From Patescibacteria group bacterium (GTDB lineage Bacteria; Patescibacteriota; Minisyncoccia; UBA6257; HR35): DNA of 21,081 nucleotides. Shown one piece after another: positions 7,409 to 17,506 of this stretch (position 1 is the first letter of the stretch; each line of letters begins with the position of its first letter). The notes under the pieces are model-generated. The model made no database searches and had not been told where the DNA came from. It saw nothing but the letters and a program-made list of their open reading frames with translations. The position numbers and the translations under genes are program-made. Where the stretch lies: the NCBI GenBank assembly GCA_030550735.1, contig JAUQOT010000007.1:1-21081 (forward strand). Direction: 5' to 3'.

Positions 7409-8271
7409 ACTTCGTTAGAGAACTAATAACTTGTTCAGATATTGGGTCTTGTTTTCAGATGATCTATAATCTTCTTCTTACTCTTTTAGTTGTTTTAGCT
7501 TTTATGTATGGAGTTTATGGAGCTTTAGAGTATTTGTTCTCAGCTGCTTCAGTTACTAAACAAGAAAGTGGAAAAAATAAGATTATTAATGCAATTGGGG
7601 CTATTTTAGTTGCTTTTATCTTACCTTCGGTTTTAAATATGATTAATCCTAATATTTTTCGAGTTAAGTGGGTATTTCCAAGAATTGAAAGAGCTCGAAC
7701 ACTATCGATTGAATTTGAAGGAATTGTTTTTGATCAACAAAATTTAGTAAACACAACCCCTTCTGGTAGATATTATTGGCTTAATAGGGATCCTAATAGT
7801 TCTCTTTATAAATATTTATGCTATACAGATACAACTAAACGTTTACAAATAAGCGAAGATGATCCAAGGTTGAGAAATCCTGTAAATTATACCAATCCAA
7901 CTGGGGAGATAGTTCCTATAACCGAAATTGTTTATGAAAAACTGCAACATTGTGTTGATCCAAAATATTCCCTAAATAAAATAAAAATTACTCAAGGTAT
8001 TAGTCAAGCAAGTAAAGATGTTGGTCATAACATTGGTTTAGCTATCGATGTTGTTCCTTTAGATGGAAATTATCAAAGCCTTTTAAATTCTCTTCTAGAT
8101 TGTGGTTTTACTATTTTAAACGAAGCTTCAAGATATTTGTATTGTCCAACTAAAGGAGGAAATATTGAGTTTTGTCCATCTTCTTGCACTTCCTTAGGAC
8201 CAGGTTGTCCTTGTTATTCTACAGGGGCTCATCTTCATGCTGTTTTAGAAGTAATACCACCAGAAAATTAA
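7402..8271 (+). CDS. Type IV secretion pilin-like membrane segment fused to an M15-like metallopeptidase domain
   Basis: 289 residues. The N-terminal 85 residues have two membrane helices (about 22-46 and 60-82). The stretch between them, YGVYGALEYLFSAASVTKQESGKNKIINAIGAILVAFILP, resembles the T4SS pilin-like (TrbC/VirB2-type) small membrane proteins found in Patescibacteria. After a linker, residues about 175-285 look like a D-Ala-D-Ala peptidase of family M15: VGHNIGLAIDV gives His209 and Asp216 at the H-x6-D spacing of the zinc site, and GAHLHAVLE supplies His277/His279 as the third ligand. Eight cysteines lie between residue 140 and 271, consistent with an extracytoplasmic, disulfide-rich domain. 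Possible job: local peptidoglycan trimming for a secretion or uptake apparatus. The fold assignment of the C-terminal half is from motif only. The last codon stops 1 bp before the convergent rplL stop. Confidence 0.72.
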   Translation: MPNFVRELITCSDIGSCFQMIYNLLLTLLVVLAFMYGVYGALEYLFSAASVTKQESGKNKIINAIGAILVAFILPSVLNMINPNIFRVKWVFPRIERARTLSIEFEGIVFDQQNLVNTTPSGRYYWLNRDPNSSLYKYLCYTDTTKRLQISEDDPRLRNPVNYTNPTGEIVPITEIVYEKLQHCVDPKYSLNKIKITQGISQASKDVGHNIGLAIDVVPLDGNYQSLLNSLLDCGFTILNEASRYLYCPTKGGNIEFCPSSCTSLGPGCPCYSTGAHLHAVLEVIPPEN

Positions 8272-8272
8272 T

Positions 8273-8653
8273 TTACTTAAACTCAACCTTAGCGCCTGCT
8301 TGTTCTAATTTCTTTTTTATTTCTTCAGCTTTTAATCTTTCAACATCTTGGGCAATTGTTTGGGGTGGGTTATCAACCATATCTTTAGCATCTTTAAGAG
8401 CCAAATTAGGATTGATTTCTCTTAAAACTTTTATAACATTAATTTTATTGCTTCCAGAATCAACAAGAACAATACTTACTTTTCCTTCTTCTTTAGTTTC
8501 AGATGGTGCTTGTTGAGATGAAACAGGAACCTGAGCTACAAATTGACTTGCAGAAACACCAAATTTTTCTTCAAGGGTTTTAATAAGCTCATTTAATTCA
8601 ACGACTGTTAAGTTTTCAATCATTTGAACAATTTGTTTAATTTTTTCGGACAT
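8273..8653 (-). CDS. rplL: 50S ribosomal protein L7/L12
   Basis: 126 residues, normal for L12, the stalk protein that recruits and activates translational GTPases. The N-terminal dimerisation helices (MSEKIKQIVQMIENLTVVELNELIKTLEEKFGV) are followed by a short Gln/Ser/Pro hinge (about 40-55). The C-terminal domain carries conserved positions such as KVSIVLVD, NKINVIKVLREINP, LALKDAKDMVDNPPQTI and AEEIKKKLEQAGAKVEFK. It starts 12 nt after rplJ stops and shares its transcript. There is no Shine-Dalgarno sequence upstream (AATAGCAAATTAAAATG), so translation may be coupled to rplJ. Confidence 0.97.
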   Translation of the reverse strand: MSEKIKQIVQMIENLTVVELNELIKTLEEKFGVSASQFVAQVPVSSQQAPSETKEEGKVSIVLVDSGSNKINVIKVLREINPNLALKDAKDMVDNPPQTIAQDVERLKAEEIKKKLEQAGAKVEFK

Positions 8654-8665
8654 TTTAATTTGCTA

Positions 8666-9166
8666 TTATTTTTTAATTGCCGACAAAACAAAAATTAATT
8701 TTTTTGTTGGAGAATTTAACGCAAATTGAAGTCTAAGATAAGGAAAAGACAAAACACTCAAAAGCTTTGCTTCTAAAACTTTCTTTTCCGGAAGATTAAT
8801 TATCTCCCAAACTTCTTCTGGTTTAAATTTATTTTCAAAAAAAACACCACCAATTATTTTTATTTCAGTTTCCTCTTTAAAATCTTTAAAAATCTTAATT
8901 CCTCTTAATTCTTCATCAAAACACCAAAGAATAGCAAATGGTTCTTTTAGTTCGTTATCCTCGAAGGGGAAATTAGGATTAGCTTTATAGAGAAGAGTTT
9001 TTTTAGGAACCTCTAATAAACTTTGGTTTTCTTTTGATTTAAGTCTAAAACTATTTATTAAAGAGGCTTCTAAACCAAGAAGACTAAAAAGAACATAACC
9101 TTTTGATTTATTAAATTTCTCAATCAAATTGGTTAATAATTGCTTTTTATCTTTCTTTTTTCTCAT
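8666..9166 (-). CDS. rplJ: 50S ribosomal protein L10
   Basis: 166 residues, the expected size. L10 anchors L12 dimers to the 23S GTPase centre. The N-terminus MRKKKDKKQLLTNLIEKFNKSKGYVLFSLLGL follows the family pattern, and the C-terminal helix (SPTKKLIFVLSAIKK) is the L12-binding region. The sequence is diverged: the usual RNA-binding residues around position 36-60 are only partly recognisable. Identification rests also on the following rplL and the preceding L10-type leader. A GAGG motif 5 nt before the ATG is one of the few clear Shine-Dalgarno sites in the window. Confidence 0.92.
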   Translation of the reverse strand: MRKKKDKKQLLTNLIEKFNKSKGYVLFSLLGLEASLINSFRLKSKENQSLLEVPKKTLLYKANPNFPFEDNELKEPFAILWCFDEELRGIKIFKDFKEETEIKIIGGVFFENKFKPEEVWEIINLPEKKVLEAKLLSVLSFPYLRLQFALNSPTKKLIFVLSAIKK

Positions 9167-9170
9167 TTTT

Positions 9171-9225
9171 GCCTCGAGAGGGTCCTCTTCGGATTTAAGC
9201 CTTAACGGCCCCTCTTTTCTTCGGC
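9171..9225 (-). ncRNA. L10 leader: autoregulatory RNA upstream of rplJ
   Basis: On the minus strand the transcript can fold into an outer GCC/GGC stem, an AGAGGG/CCCTCT stem with an asymmetric, GA-containing internal loop between them (kink-turn-like), and two short hairpins (GCC-gttaa-GGC and TCC-gaaga-GGA) that close a three-way junction. This is the architecture of the Rfam L10_leader, which mimics the L10-L12 site of 23S rRNA. The 3' strand of the outer stem, GAGGC, contains the GAGG Shine-Dalgarno of rplJ. Binding of the L10-L12 complex would therefore hide the ribosome site. The fold is read from sequence; the protein binding is family knowledge. Confidence 0.8.
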
Positions 9226-9237
9226 TTAATTAAATTA

Positions 9238-9266
9238 ATTTTAAACAAAAAATTATTAGAAGTCAA
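9238..9266 (-). promoter_or_regulatory. Promoter of rplJ-rplL
   Basis: On the minus strand: TTGACT (9261-9266), 17-bp spacer, TAAAAT (9238-9243), start expected near 9231, just before the L10 leader. The -35 box abuts the trpS stop codon at 9267, so the ribosomal genes have their own start even though trpS is on the same strand. Confidence 0.75.
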
Positions 9267-10247
9267 TTAAATTTTTAAACCTGTCCGCTTTAAGACTAAA
9301 TTAAAAATTTTTTCTGATTCTCTAGTAACCTTTTCTTTATTTTTTTCTAAAATTCTTATAATATCTTTTCGTTTTATCTTATTTTTTAATTTTCTTGCTT
9401 GTTCAAATTTCTTAAAAAAAGCATCAACAATTTCCTTTTTAAAATCGTAATAAGATATATTCTTAAACTCTTCTTCAATTTCAACCAAAGATTTACCTGT
9501 AAGATATTTGTAAATAATCATAAGATTACTAATTCCCGGTTTATTTATAGGGTCATATTTTATTTCATTTCCAGAATCAGTAACAGCTTTTAAAATTTTT
9601 TCTTCAATTTCTTTTTTGTCAGCAAAAATCTCAAGACAACCATTAGGAAGAGATTTAGACATCTTTTTTAAAGGATTATCAAGACTCATAATTTTATGGG
9701 TTTCTTGAGGAATAATTGCTTCAGGTATTTTGAAAATTTTTCCAAATTTCTTATTAAATCTTCGAGCAATTTCTCTTGTTAATTCCAAATGTTGTTTTTG
9801 GTCTTCACCAACAGGAACAAGATCAGCATTATAAAGCAAAATGTCGGCAGCCATTAAAACGGGGTACATTAAAATTCCCAAACCAACTCCTTCTTTCTTA
9901 TATCTTTCTGATTGTTCTTTAAATTCATGCATTCTTTGAAGTTCACCAAGATAAGTTAAACATCCTAAAATCCAACTAAGATAAGAATGATAAGGATTGT
10001 CTGACTGAAGAAAAATAATTGTTTTCTGGGGATCAATACCTAAAGCTAAAAGTGAAGCAACAAGTTCGAAAGTTTCTTTTTTTAATTCATTAGGATCATA
10101 AGGAACTGTTTGGGCATGAAGATTGGCAATCATTAAATAAGTTTCATATTTATCTTGAAAATCTAAAATTTGTCTTACCATTCCTAAATAATTTCCCAAA
10201 TGAATTTTTCCTGTTGGTTTGATTCCTGTTAAAATTCTTTTTTTCAT
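9267..10247 (-). CDS. trpS: Tryptophanyl-tRNA synthetase
   Basis: 326 residues, standard for bacterial TrpRS (class Ic), which charges tRNA-Trp in the cytoplasm. The N-terminus is MKKRILTGIKPTGKIHLGNYLG with the HIGH-type motif HLGN (16-19). The Trp pocket region is AADILLYNADLVPVGEDQKQHLELTREIARRFN (133-165), and the KMSKS loop is complete (195-199). The start codon overlaps the stop of the upstream gene as ATGA, so the two are translationally coupled. The stop lies one base from the rplJ promoter. Confidence 0.97.
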   Translation of the reverse strand: MKKRILTGIKPTGKIHLGNYLGMVRQILDFQDKYETYLMIANLHAQTVPYDPNELKKETFELVASLLALGIDPQKTIIFLQSDNPYHSYLSWILGCLTYLGELQRMHEFKEQSERYKKEGVGLGILMYPVLMAADILLYNADLVPVGEDQKQHLELTREIARRFNKKFGKIFKIPEAIIPQETHKIMSLDNPLKKMSKSLPNGCLEIFADKKEIEEKILKAVTDSGNEIKYDPINKPGISNLMIIYKYLTGKSLVEIEEEFKNISYYDFKKEIVDAFFKKFEQARKLKNKIKRKDIIRILEKNKEKVTRESEKIFNLVLKRTGLKI

Positions 10248-10993
10248 TGGCTAGTTTGAAAAAAAATCTCTACTGAATAACCAGTTAATTTAAAAGGAAA
10301 ATTTACTTCAAGAGTTTTTACTTCTTCACTTTTTATTGAAAAATTAATTTTTGTTAAACCGGTTGGTTGTTTAAAAGAATCGTACAAAATAATTATAGCT
10401 TCAACATTAGAAAAATCAAAAGAACTTCTATTATAAACATCAAATTTCAGTGAGGTTAAACCTAGATTATTTTCAAAAATTTTCGGTGAATAAGAAATTA
10501 AATCTAAATTAATAGGTTTTGTTTGAATCCAATTAAAATCATTGATTTCTAAATTTGCTTCAACTTTAAAAAAATTTGGTGGTTTTAAATTTTGAAAAGT
10601 TAAAATTTTTGCTTCTTTAGGATTTAAAAAAGTTTTAAATTTTTCTGTTTGATAAATGATTTTATTTTCCTCGTTGTAAAAAATTAATGAATAACCAATC
10701 TCTTTTAAACCCCAATTTTCATTAGGATTAAATACCTTGAAATAAAAATCATAAGAACCATCGGGGTAAAGAATATCTCTAACAGGATATTTAATAATTG
10801 GCTGAAGGTTTTTTATTTCACATGGCGGGCAAGGACCTCCACAATCAACATCTAATTCTCCTTGGTTTCTTATCTTATCAAAACAAGTAGGGGTTGGCTT
10901 AAAAAATTTATATAAATAAACTCCACCAAAAATAAGCACTGGTGAAAGAAAAATCAAAAAATAAAAAATTTGTTTCTTTAATCTTTCATTCAT
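10244..10993 (-). CDS. Membrane-anchored exported protein with DCGGPC cysteine motif, function unknown
   Basis: 249 residues. One N-terminal membrane helix (about 9-28) is followed by a four-Cys motif, C37-x13-C51-x3-C55-x2-C58 (DVDCGGPCPPC). The rest is a beta-rich, presumably extracytoplasmic region of two repeated segments (about 60-150 and 165-245) with alternating hydrophobic residues, like Ig or FxLYD-type folds. Similar Cys-motif membrane proteins occur in Parcubacteria without known function, to my knowledge. The gene starts 24 bp downstream of the 5S rRNA on the same strand. TAAAAT (minus, 11001-11006) lies 7 nt before its ATG, so a leaderless start or read-through from the rRNA is possible. 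It is coupled to trpS by an ATGA overlap. I cannot assign a function. Confidence 0.75.
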   Translation of the reverse strand: MNERLKKQIFYFLIFLSPVLIFGGVYLYKFFKPTPTCFDKIRNQGELDVDCGGPCPPCEIKNLQPIIKYPVRDILYPDGSYDFYFKVFNPNENWGLKEIGYSLIFYNEENKIIYQTEKFKTFLNPKEAKILTFQNLKPPNFFKVEANLEINDFNWIQTKPINLDLISYSPKIFENNLGLTSLKFDVYNRSSFDFSNVEAIIILYDSFKQPTGLTKINFSIKSEEVKTLEVNFPFKLTGYSVEIFFQTSQ

Positions 10994-11010
10994 TAAAAAA
11001 ATTTTAAACT

Positions 11011-11027
11011 AAAAAACCCCGGGCAGC
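11011..11027 (-). terminator. Terminator formed by the 5S terminal helix and a T6 tract
   Basis: The 3' strand of the 5S terminal helix (GCCCGGGG) is followed immediately on the minus strand by TTTTTT (11011-11016). The GC-rich end helix of the 5S rRNA plus this U-run would act as an intrinsic terminator for the 23S-5S transcript. Confidence 0.6.
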
Positions 11028-11134
11028 ACCTACTCTCGCGCCTAAAATAGGCACTACCATCGGCTCCTTACCGTTTCACCTGACTGTTTGGAATATAAGA
11101 GGTGGTTCCAGTAAGGACATACGGCCACCCGGGG
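11017..11134 (-). rRNA. rrf: 5S ribosomal RNA
   Basis: About 118 nt. The terminal helix CCCCGGGTGGC / GCTGCCCGGGG closes the molecule. Inside are the usual 5S landmarks: a CCTTACTGGAACCACC arm, the loop ATTCCAAACAGTCAGGTGAAAC (usually ATTCCGAACTCGGAAGTTAAG) and GCCGATGGTAGTG. It lies on the minus strand directly behind the 23S gene. Its 5' end is 1 nt from the outer end of the 23S processing stem. The ends are placed from the helix and may be off by 1-2 nt. Confidence 0.93.
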
Positions 11135-11135
11135 A

Positions 11136-11165
11136 TGAATTACTGCTGAGGTGATAAAAACTAAA

Positions 11166-11179
<14 letters not shown>
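11136..11179 (-). repeat. 3' arm of the 23S rRNA processing stem
   Basis: 44-nt arm complementary to 14202-14245, with only two mismatched positions. The inner part, ending CTTTTATTCAACC in the rRNA sense, forms the 23S terminal helix and the outer part lies in the 23S-5S spacer. Paired arms of this kind are substrates for RNase III-like processing. Confidence 0.85.
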
Positions 11180-14201
<3,022 letters not shown>

Positions 14202-14215
<14 letters not shown>

Positions 14216-14245
14216 TTTGGTTTTTATCACCTCAGCACTAATTCA
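14202..14245 (-). repeat. 5' arm of the 23S rRNA processing stem
   Basis: Complementary to 11136-11179 over 44 nt with two mismatches. It extends about 30 nt upstream of the mature 23S 5' end, so the precursor can close into one long helix around the whole 23S rRNA. Confidence 0.85.
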
Positions 14246-14326
14246 ATCTGAGTAAATGAAAATATAGAAAACTTTCTTATCTTTCTTTTCTTCATTATTC
14301 TTCAAATTCATCTCTAATCAATTTAT

Positions 14327-14356
14327 ATTATAGACAAAAGAGATATATCTTGTCAA
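14327..14356 (-). promoter_or_regulatory. Consensus promoter of the 23S-5S rRNA unit
   Basis: On the minus strand: TTGACA (14351-14356), 18-bp spacer, TATAAT (14327-14332). Both boxes match the sigma-70 consensus perfectly. Start is expected near 14320, leaving a leader of about 75 nt before the processing stem. It begins 7 bp after the stop of the MscS-like gene. Confidence 0.88.
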
Positions 14357-14362
14357 CAAGTA

Positions 14363-15049
14363 TTATTTTAATTTTTTTCTCAAATTTTCTAAAATCTCTC
14401 TTGCTATTTCTTGTCCTCCCAAACCAAAAGCAAGTCCACCAGCTAAACCAAAAAAGATTACTAAACCGAACATTAAAGTATTAATGATCTCAGTAGCTAC
14501 TCCCCACTGATTTAGAGCAGTAATTGTTGCAAAAATAATGATAGTAAACTTAGTTAAAGAAGTTAGAAAATCAGCACTTCGTTTTTCTAATCCTCTAAGA
14601 AATCCGCTTAATAATTTTTTTGCTAAATCGCCAAATATAAAACCACCTAAAATAATTAATATTCCAGCTACAGCTTTAGGAATAAAATAAATAAGATCTC
14701 TTAAGAATGAGGAAACAGCACTTAAACCCAAAATATCTGTTGCTGACATAAAGAAAACTAAAAAGATAAGCCAGAAAACAACGTCACCTAAAATTTTTGA
14801 TGCCTTCTCTTCAAATTCAAAACCCTGAAAATATTGACTTAATTTAGATTTTTCAAGCAATTCTTGAAATTTTAACCTTTCAATAAAAATTTCAACGACC
14901 AACTTAAATAAGTAACTAACTAGCCAACCAACAAAAATAACCAAAACAGCAAGAATAATTTTCATTAATCCGTTCAAAATTTCTGGATAAAGCGAAAAGA
15001 GATATCTATTAAAAACATCGACTAGGTAATAATCTTGGGATTGTGGCAT
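14363..15049 (-). CDS. MscS-like / TM-helix-repeat membrane protein (channel core only)
   Basis: 228 residues with about five membrane helices (25-50, 87-107, 120-140, 163-183, 188-212). The last helix, FGLAGGLAFGLGGQEIAREIL, has the Gly/Ala-rich packing pattern of MscS TM3, and IPKAVAGILIILGGFIFGDL matches the conserved TM-helix repeat. The protein stops right after that helix, so the soluble beta and alpha/beta vestibule domains of full MscS channels are absent. It may be a short mechanosensitive channel or a relative of unknown transport role. It is a single gene, with the rRNA promoter following its stop. The region upstream (15050-15146) shows no promoter I would trust. Confidence 0.8.
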   Translation of the reverse strand: MPQSQDYYLVDVFNRYLFSLYPEILNGLMKIILAVLVIFVGWLVSYLFKLVVEIFIERLKFQELLEKSKLSQYFQGFEFEEKASKILGDVVFWLIFLVFFMSATDILGLSAVSSFLRDLIYFIPKAVAGILIILGGFIFGDLAKKLLSGFLRGLEKRSADFLTSLTKFTIIIFATITALNQWGVATEIINTLMFGLVIFFGLAGGLAFGLGGQEIAREILENLRKKLK

Positions 15050-15146
15050 TTAATTTCTAATCGGTTAAATTTTAAATTTCGACCAGTTTCAATAACATTT
15101 TAAAAAATCTTTTGAAAAAATATCTTTCCGGCTGTGGATAAAAAAC

Positions 15147-15176
15147 TTGACAATAAATCTTAAATTGAATTAAAAT
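15147..15176 (+). promoter_or_regulatory. Promoter for the structured leader and the 15334 gene
   Basis: TTGACA (15147-15152), 18-bp spacer, TAAAAT (15171-15176). The -35 is a perfect match and the -10 matches 5 of 6. Transcription should start near 15183, about 150 nt before the protein start codon. Confidence 0.7.
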
Positions 15177-15182
15177 AGAAAT

Positions 15183-15333
15183 AAATTATGAACAAAAAAT
15201 ATTTCTGTTTGATTACTTTTCAAAAGGTCGACCCTTTTGTAGAAGGGGCTTCCTTTCTTTTTAGTTAATTTCTAAAAAATAAAAAAATAATAAGAAAGGG
15301 GCCCCGAAAAGGGGTCCCTTCTTAGTTTAAAAA
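15183..15333 (+). promoter_or_regulatory. Structured leader with competing stems (candidate attenuator or riboregulator)
   Basis: The 150-nt leader holds three mutually exclusive arms: A (15245-15259), B (15292-15305) and C (15311-15323). B pairs with C over 13 bp, with one bulged A and one G-U, around a GAAAA loop. B also pairs with A over about 13 bp. Arm A can instead pair with the upstream CCCTT at 15232-15236, giving a short hairpin followed by pyrimidine-rich CTTCCTTTCTTTTT, a weak terminator shape. On the minus strand the B/C hairpin is followed by a long T-rich run, so it could end antisense transcripts. No known riboswitch class is recognised. Confidence 0.5.
15188..15268 (+). CDS. 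Possible 26-aa leader peptide
   Basis: ATG at 15188, about 5 nt after the predicted transcription start, opens a frame MNKKYFCLITFQKVDPFVEGASFLFS that stops at 15266-15268. It runs through the first pairing arms of the leader. A ribosome on it would block arm A and favour the B-C stem. No Shine-Dalgarno is present and no regulatory codon run (such as repeated Trp or His) is seen, so its translation is uncertain. Confidence 0.3.
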   Translation: MNKKYFCLITFQKVDPFVEGASFLFS

Positions 15334-15930
15334 ATGAATACTTTACTTCAAAAAGAAATCCTAGAATTAAGGAATTTAGTCTCCAAAAAAAATTTTCCGG
15401 TTAATTTTTCAAATATTCCTGAACAAGAATTAAAAGCTTTTCTCGATGGAATTAAAAAGATAAAATACATTTCCAACAATTTTGAATTAGAAGAAATATC
15501 TAAAGATGAACTAGAAAAATGGGGCTTGGGTTATCTTTTAATTCATGACCTTTTTCATAAATCATTCCAAAACGATAATCTTTACATTTTAGAAACAGAA
15601 ATTACTCTCCAAACTTTTGAGGAATCAAAAAAAATTTTAACTGAAAAAGAAATTAAATCGCTTGAAGTTGGTTACTTGCTTTTAAGTTTAGCTTCTTTAG
15701 AAACTTACCACTCTCTAGAATATCTTATAAGTGAAAAAATTATAATTGGTGAGAGTTACTTCTATGGTGTTTTTTCAATTTCTCTTTGGGGTTATAAGTT
15801 TGATAACAAAAAATTTGAAGAGGTAATTAGTAATCTTTTGCGAAAATTAAAAGATGGTTCGATTGAAAAACTTATTCAAAGATATAAAAACCTTGTCCCC
15901 GATTTTTTAAAATTTAATAAATCTAAATAA
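15334..15930 (+). CDS. Unrecognised 198-aa protein
   Basis: I do not recognise a family. The product is soluble, without signal peptide or membrane segment, rich in Lys/Glu/Leu and predicted to be mainly helical. Visible marks are LLIHDLFHK (69-77, two His), a hydrophobic helix LEVGYLLLSLASLETYHSLEYL (110-131), and a basic C-terminus. The start is the first ATG after the leader; no Shine-Dalgarno precedes it. The gene is preceded by its own promoter and a complex leader, so its expression is probably regulated. The last 24 bp overlap the 3' end of the convergent lamin-tail gene. Confidence 0.65.
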   Translation: MNTLLQKEILELRNLVSKKNFPVNFSNIPEQELKAFLDGIKKIKYISNNFELEEISKDELEKWGLGYLLIHDLFHKSFQNDNLYILETEITLQTFEESKKILTEKEIKSLEVGYLLLSLASLETYHSLEYLISEKIIIGESYFYGVFSISLWGYKFDNKKFEEVISNLLRKLKDGSIEKLIQRYKNLVPDFLKFNKSK

Positions 15931-17187
15931 AAACATAGCAAGAAAGAAAATAAAAGTAAGTGAACCAAGAATGTAAAACAAATTAGTATAATCTTTTTCT
16001 TCTTTAAATTTTGCTTCCAATAAATCGTTTTCTAAAACACTTTTTTTAGTGGGTTTTTCTTCATTTAAATCTTTATTATTATGAGATTCTTTTTCTTTCA
16101 AATTATCTAAAACATTTTCTTTATTATTATCTTTACCTGGTGTTGGATAAGTCCATATCCATTCTTCTTCAACTCTTGAAAAGCTTAAATCTTCTGGGGC
16201 TTTACCAACATAACTAATTTTGTGAATTAAATTGTCATTCTTATCTCTTAACTCAATTGACTCTCCTGAGTTTCTTAAATAAAAATTTTTTTCATTATTA
16301 TTAATTACAAAAAAAGATTTTGCTTTTATTTCTCCAGAAAGTTTTATTTTATATCTTCCAATTTTTAAATATAATCCATCTAAAATAAGATTTTTATCAC
16401 CTTCGTTAAAAATTTCTATAAACTCTTTATTTTCATCAGAACCTTTAGGATTGGGGAAAAATTCATTGATCACCAAAAAAGAGTAATCAAATTCATCCAT
16501 TTGATCGATTTTATTATCCGAACTATCTTTCTTTTCTTCTAAAACCATCTCAGAAGAAGTTAAAATAGTTGGGGTTGCTCTTTCTGTCTGTTGTTTTTCT
16601 GTGATTTGTTGTCTTTCTGTTAAAACCAGATTACTGTTATCGGATTCATTTTTACCCTCTTGAGAAACAATAAATTCATCAGGATAAATTCCTGGGTTTC
16701 CTTTTAAATTTTTGTTTTCATAACAATTTCCCTGATAAAAAATGATAGTTTTGTTATTATTATAACCACCACATCTTTTTGAATAACTTACCTGGGTTAC
16801 CAAATTTTTATTTTCATCGTAAATAATAATCACACCCTCTTCATTTTTTAGGTTCATATTAGGAGCCTCAATTATTTTTCCTTTATAATCAGGATATTCG
16901 TAAAGAAATTTATTTTTATTTTGAACAATTAATAAAATTTCTCCAGGATTGAGAGAAAGATTAATATTCTCAAAAAGATGGTTTGTTCCATCATTTATTC
17001 TCCAACCCCTTTTTCCCCCAAAGATAGTAAAAATTTTTTGAGAATTATTGAAAATTTCGACCCACTCTCTTTCAGAATCATTACCTTCAGGATTATACAT
17101 AATTTCCGAAATTAAAAGATCGTAAGCAAAGGTGGTATTAGCAAAAATAAAAAGCAAAACTAAAAAATATTTTTTAAAACCTAACAT
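15907..17187 (-). CDS. Lamin-tail-domain surface protein, membrane-anchored
   Basis: 426 residues. A signal peptide (1-21, ending TTFA) is followed by a lamin-tail domain from about residue 23: LLISEIMYNPEGNDSEREWVEIFNNS, then LSLNPGEILLIV. A low-complexity linker rich in Gln/Thr/Ser/Glu (about 180-235) leads to a second lamin-tail domain beginning FLVINEFFPNPKGSDENKEFIEIFNEG. The second domain ends near the WIWTYPTPGKDNN stretch. A charged Lys/Glu/Asn stalk comes next and a C-terminal membrane helix (about 403-423) ends in RFIKF. Bacterial lamin-tail domains sit in secreted or cell-surface proteins, often with nuclease or adhesion modules, but no enzyme domain is visible here. Its start overlaps the end of the DoxX-like gene by 14 bp, so the two form an operon. 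Confidence 0.87.
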   Translation of the reverse strand: MLGFKKYFLVLLFIFANTTFAYDLLISEIMYNPEGNDSEREWVEIFNNSQKIFTIFGGKRGWRINDGTNHLFENINLSLNPGEILLIVQNKNKFLYEYPDYKGKIIEAPNMNLKNEEGVIIIYDENKNLVTQVSYSKRCGGYNNNKTIIFYQGNCYENKNLKGNPGIYPDEFIVSQEGKNESDNSNLVLTERQQITEKQQTERATPTILTSSEMVLEEKKDSSDNKIDQMDEFDYSFLVINEFFPNPKGSDENKEFIEIFNEGDKNLILDGLYLKIGRYKIKLSGEIKAKSFFVINNNEKNFYLRNSGESIELRDKNDNLIHKISYVGKAPEDLSFSRVEEEWIWTYPTPGKDNNKENVLDNLKEKESHNNKDLNEEKPTKKSVLENDLLEAKFKEEKDYTNLFYILGSLTFIFFLAMFLFRFIKF

Positions 17188-17506
17188 TTAAGAAACGATC
17201 AAAAGATAAATCTCCTGGCCCAATGAAAATTAAAACTAAAGCCAAAACAATTCGATAAAGTATTTCGCTATCTCTTTTTTTAAAAACAAGAAATTTCAAA
17301 ATTTCATAAACTAAAACAAAAATAGCTGTAAATGAAGAAAAGTATCCTAAAATAATAAGAAAAGAAATGGTTATAAAAAATACTCTTAGAAATTTTTCTT
17401 TAATACTATCTTTTCTGTTTTTCCATTCTTTTATTAACGAAACTCCTAAAACAACTCTTAGAATAAAAAGGGCAATAAAATCAAAAACCCACAATTCTTG
17501 AATCAT
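17174..17506 (-). CDS. DoxX-like small membrane protein
   Basis: 110 residues with four hydrophobic segments (about 6-24, 42-58, 60-75, 84-97). The first segment, IALFILRVVLGVSLI, and the end, ALVLIFIGPGDLSFDRFL, match the DoxX pattern, in which the last helix is followed by GPG-x-S-x-D. Members are four-helix membrane proteins of uncertain role, some linked to redox stress. The start codon ATG (17506-17504) overlaps the divergent dprA start codon in the sequence CATG. The next possible start in frame is a TTG at codon 5. It precedes the lamin-tail gene with a 14-bp overlap. Confidence 0.7.
   Translation of the reverse strand: MIQELWVFDFIALFILRVVLGVSLIKEWKNRKDSIKEKFLRVFFITISFLIILGYFSSFTAIFVLVYEILKFLVFKKRDSEILYRIVLALVLIFIGPGDLSFDRFLNVRF

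Noticed and set aside
8172..8516. 114-aa plus-strand frame across the end of the pilin-peptidase gene and rplL
   Set aside because: It is out of frame with two well-supported genes and is the shadow of rplL.
9399..9593. 64-aa plus-strand frame
   Set aside because: It is the reverse shadow of trpS, which is complete with HLGN and KMSKS.
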